NCBI GenBank assembly: GCA_910587425.1
Contig: CAJUKU010000004.1
Location: forward strand, 62,001-126,000
DNA length: 64,000 bases
Direction of reading: 5' to 3'
Source: an uncultured Muribaculaceae bacterium
GTDB taxonomy: Bacteria > Bacteroidota > Bacteroidia > Bacteroidales > Muribaculaceae
Positions 62,406 to 64,000 of the stretch are shown one piece after another. The notes beneath the pieces were generated by a model, which was not told the DNA's origin, did not search any database, and was given only the letters and a program-made list of their open reading frames with translations. Positions within the stretch are counted from its first letter, which is position 1. Each line of letters opens with the position of its first letter. Position numbers and translations under genes: made by a program.

Positions 62406-62423
62406 GTTTCCTATTCAGGAAAC
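62406..62423. promoter_or_regulatory. Palindromic operator of the XRE/DUF3990 operon
   Basis: GTTTCCT (62406-62412), ATTC spacer, AGGAAAC (62417-62423): perfect 7-bp arms lying just upstream of the -7 box, where a bound XRE dimer would block RNA polymerase. Confidence 0.65.
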
Positions 62424-62467
62424 AAACTTATTCATTATTTGTTGGAAGCCGTGAACAAAAATGGGGA

Positions 62468-62502
62468 TAAAAAAGGCGCGGACCCGATTGAGGATCCGCG
62501 CC
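62468..62502 (-). terminator. Intrinsic terminator of the right-end surface protein gene
   Basis: 11-bp stem with one mismatch (62475-62485 with 62492-62502), followed on the minus strand by TTTTTTT (62474-62468). It lies 43 nt after the stop at 62546. Confidence 0.82.
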
Positions 62503-62545
62503 ATTGGTTATTTGATGGCGGCTATAAAGCCGTCGGTAAGAAACG

Positions 62546-64000
62546 TCAGCGTATCATCACCTTGACAGTCGTGCCGTCGGGTGTGCGCACCAGATAGATG
62601 CCCTGGCGCAGTCCCTCGCCACGCACGCGACGTCCGTTGAGGTCGTAGACCACCGAACCCTCCGGAGCGATGATGTCTGATCCTTCAGCACGCACTGCGT
62701 CAGCATCGCGGTCACCGTTGATACCGTCGATTGCCGTGGGGGTGGGATTCACCCATACGTTCACGCCGCACACGGCGCCACTCTTCTTACCTGTCTCAAC
62801 GAGGATAGCCATGATATACGTGGTCTCGGTCACCTCGATAGGCTGGAAATCGTAAGGAGTGCCGTTGTCGGGAGTGAGAGTGCCCATGCGGTCGGTCCAG
62901 TAGATCTCAAATCCACCTGCTACTGCCTCGGCGGGCGAGATGGTCACGTAAACCTTGCCGGTGACCTCATCCTGGGTGATCTCAAACTTCACCTTGCCGC
63001 TCACTGCCTGTCCGGGCTGGTCAGGATTCTCGGGCTGATCAGGCTGATCGGGATTTTCTGGCTGGTCAGGCTGTTCGGGATCCACAGGCTTCTGCGGCTC
63101 ATCCTGCTTGACTGCGGGAACGATCACGAGCGCGTGCACAGTCTCGCCGGCAACCTTGCCCTCCTCCTCGACACGTGCATAGAGTATGCATGTCTCAGAT
63201 ATCTCTATAGGACCGGTATATTCCTTACCGGCTGTCGCGAAGTTGTCTTTCGACCAGCGGATGTCGGAATCCTTGGCACCGCCGAGAGCCTTGAGCGTTA
63301 CCATCGTCACACCCTTGGCTTCGTCGGGAGCGAGCTCAAAGTCTACATCACCCGACGGTTCGAGGCGTGTGAGCGCGATGTGCGTGTGGCGACTCGGACG
63401 ACGACCCTCAGCTACTGCGTAGGCGTGGATACAAGACTGCGAAGCGGTCACAATGAACGGCTCGCCGTAGGTGAACCACTCTTTGTTGTCATACGAATAG
63501 TAGATGCGTGTGGTCGAAAGCTGGTTGGAGCATTCGAGCTTCACCTTGGTCGCGGGATAGAACGATTCGGCATATTCGAGATATTCGCCATCGGCTACCG
63601 GAGATATGCTCTTATCGTCGATCTTCACTGTAACATCGGCGGTCATCGGTATGCGCTTGGCATCCGTAGGCCAGAGTTCCACCTCCGTGCCATTGAGCAT
63701 CACGAAGCCAGTGATGTCGTAGTAAGCTCCATCCTCGAAGTCTACATCGTCAAGCTCGCCGAGCTCGGCTGTGTTCAGCAGATGAGCCACACTGCCGTCG
63801 ATAGCGCTCTTGAATGTTATGGTGGGTGTCGCCGCGCGTGCATTCTCAGGAGCGGCGACATTGACCACAACATTGCTTACCGTCACGAGGCGGCGGGCAT
63901 TCTCGGCTGAGATATCCTCCACCTCATCAGGAGTGATGGTGATCTCCTTCATGTTTTCGTCAGGATAATCCTCAAGAGCCACCGACTCCTCAGGCCAGCT
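62546..64000 (-). CDS. Large secreted repeat protein, N-terminal part outside the window
   Basis: At least 485 residues; the frame is open to base 64000, so the start and signal peptide lie outside. It shows beta-rich chitobiase-like repeats (TRIYYSYDNKEWFTYGEPF, DIRWSKDNFATAGKEYTGP, FEIYWTDRMG), each a short Ig-like unit of the CHB_HEX_C type. A Pro/Asp/Gln/Glu linker (63008-63084) separates two of them. The end (VVYDLNGRRVRGEG, QGIYLVRT, VKVMIR) is a C-terminal domain like a type IX sorting signal. Probably surface-exposed and carbohydrate-related; no catalytic domain in the visible part. Confidence 0.85.
   Translation of the reverse strand, partial: SWPEESVALEDYPDENMKEITITPDEVEDISAENARRLVTVSNVVVNVAAPENARAATPTITFKSAIDGSVAHLLNTAELGELDDVDFEDGAYYDITGFVMLNGTEVELWPTDAKRIPMTADVTVKIDDKSISPVADGEYLEYAESFYPATKVKLECSNQLSTTRIYYSYDNKEWFTYGEPFIVTASQSCIHAYAVAEGRRPSRHTHIALTRLEPSGDVDFELAPDEAKGVTMVTLKALGGAKDSDIRWSKDNFATAGKEYTGPIEISETCILYARVEEEGKVAGETVHALVIVPAVKQDEPQKPVDPEQPDQPENPDQPDQPENPDQPGQAVSGKVKFEITQDEVTGKVYVTISPAEAVAGGFEIYWTDRMGTLTPDNGTPYDFQPIEVTETTYIMAILVETGKKSGAVCGVNVWVNPTPTAIDGINGDRDADAVRAEGSDIIAPEGSVVYDLNGRRVRGEGLRQGIYLVRTPDGTTVKVMIR
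63008..63084. repeat. Pro-Asp-Gln-Glu linker repeat inside the right-end protein gene
   Basis: About 77 nt of imperfect short direct repeats encoding PDQPENPDQPDQPENPDQP-type sequence on the minus strand. Such tracts act as flexible spacers and can change length by slippage. Confidence 0.7.

Overview
The window reads as a chromosome segment of a gut-type member of the order Bacteroidales, most likely family Muribaculaceae (the order is well supported, the family is inference). Signs for the order are a short primary sigma factor without region 1.1, promoters of the Bacteroidetes form (TTG about 20 nt upstream of TAnnTTTG) before many genes, almost no Shine-Dalgarno sequences, and families typical of the phylum: DUF3109, DUF4831, DUF4286, DUF5103, GldB, PepSY-like, an amidase-MCE pair and C-terminal domains like type IX sorting domains. 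I count 63 protein genes and one tRNA. Most are housekeeping; there is no prophage, insertion sequence or CRISPR array.

Left part (1-16.1 kb, mostly minus strand): a clpP-clpX-recQ-ftsE-like-lysC run faces a divergent rpoD. Then come ung-DUF5103-DUF3109, a tRNA-Arg(CCG), a DinD-like gene, and the co-oriented run acyltransferase, metallophosphoesterase, tex, folK, dinD-like.

Middle (16.3-32.2 kb, mostly plus): glyA-lgt-bioD-aroE-yeiH-comEC, converging on an MFS drug exporter; a small FGSN-motif protein and a lipoprotein; hpt-adk on minus; nnrD/E-DUF4831; a Crp/Fnr regulator next to an L-cysteine desulfidase.

32.2-48.3 kb (mostly minus): a second uracil-DNA glycosylase-fold protein, efp, a TraB-like/ABC transporter/GntR operon under a promoter with a palindromic operator, a PepSY-like protein with a lipoprotein hydrolase, a Ca-type P-ATPase, dnaA, an amidase-MCE operon, gldB, and a zinc-type ABC pair (binding protein and ATPase) without its permease.

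48.4-58.5 kb (plus): two sodium-dependent transporters flanking a tiny membrane protein, an EEP hydrolase, dedA with a hairpin leader, rpe, ftsK, a LolA-like protein and trxB.

Right end (58.5-64 kb, minus): a tightly overlapping operon (orphan sorting-domain mini-protein, GT2 glycosyltransferase, GYF-dispanin protein, DUF4286, ruvC) sits downstream of the most interesting locus, a three-gene overlapping cassette: XRE regulator with DUF3791-like tail, DUF3990 ADP-ribosyltransferase-like protein, and a 77-residue acidic protein. A palindromic operator overlaps its promoter, which makes it a candidate toxin-antitoxin or defence module. The window ends inside a large secreted repeat protein.
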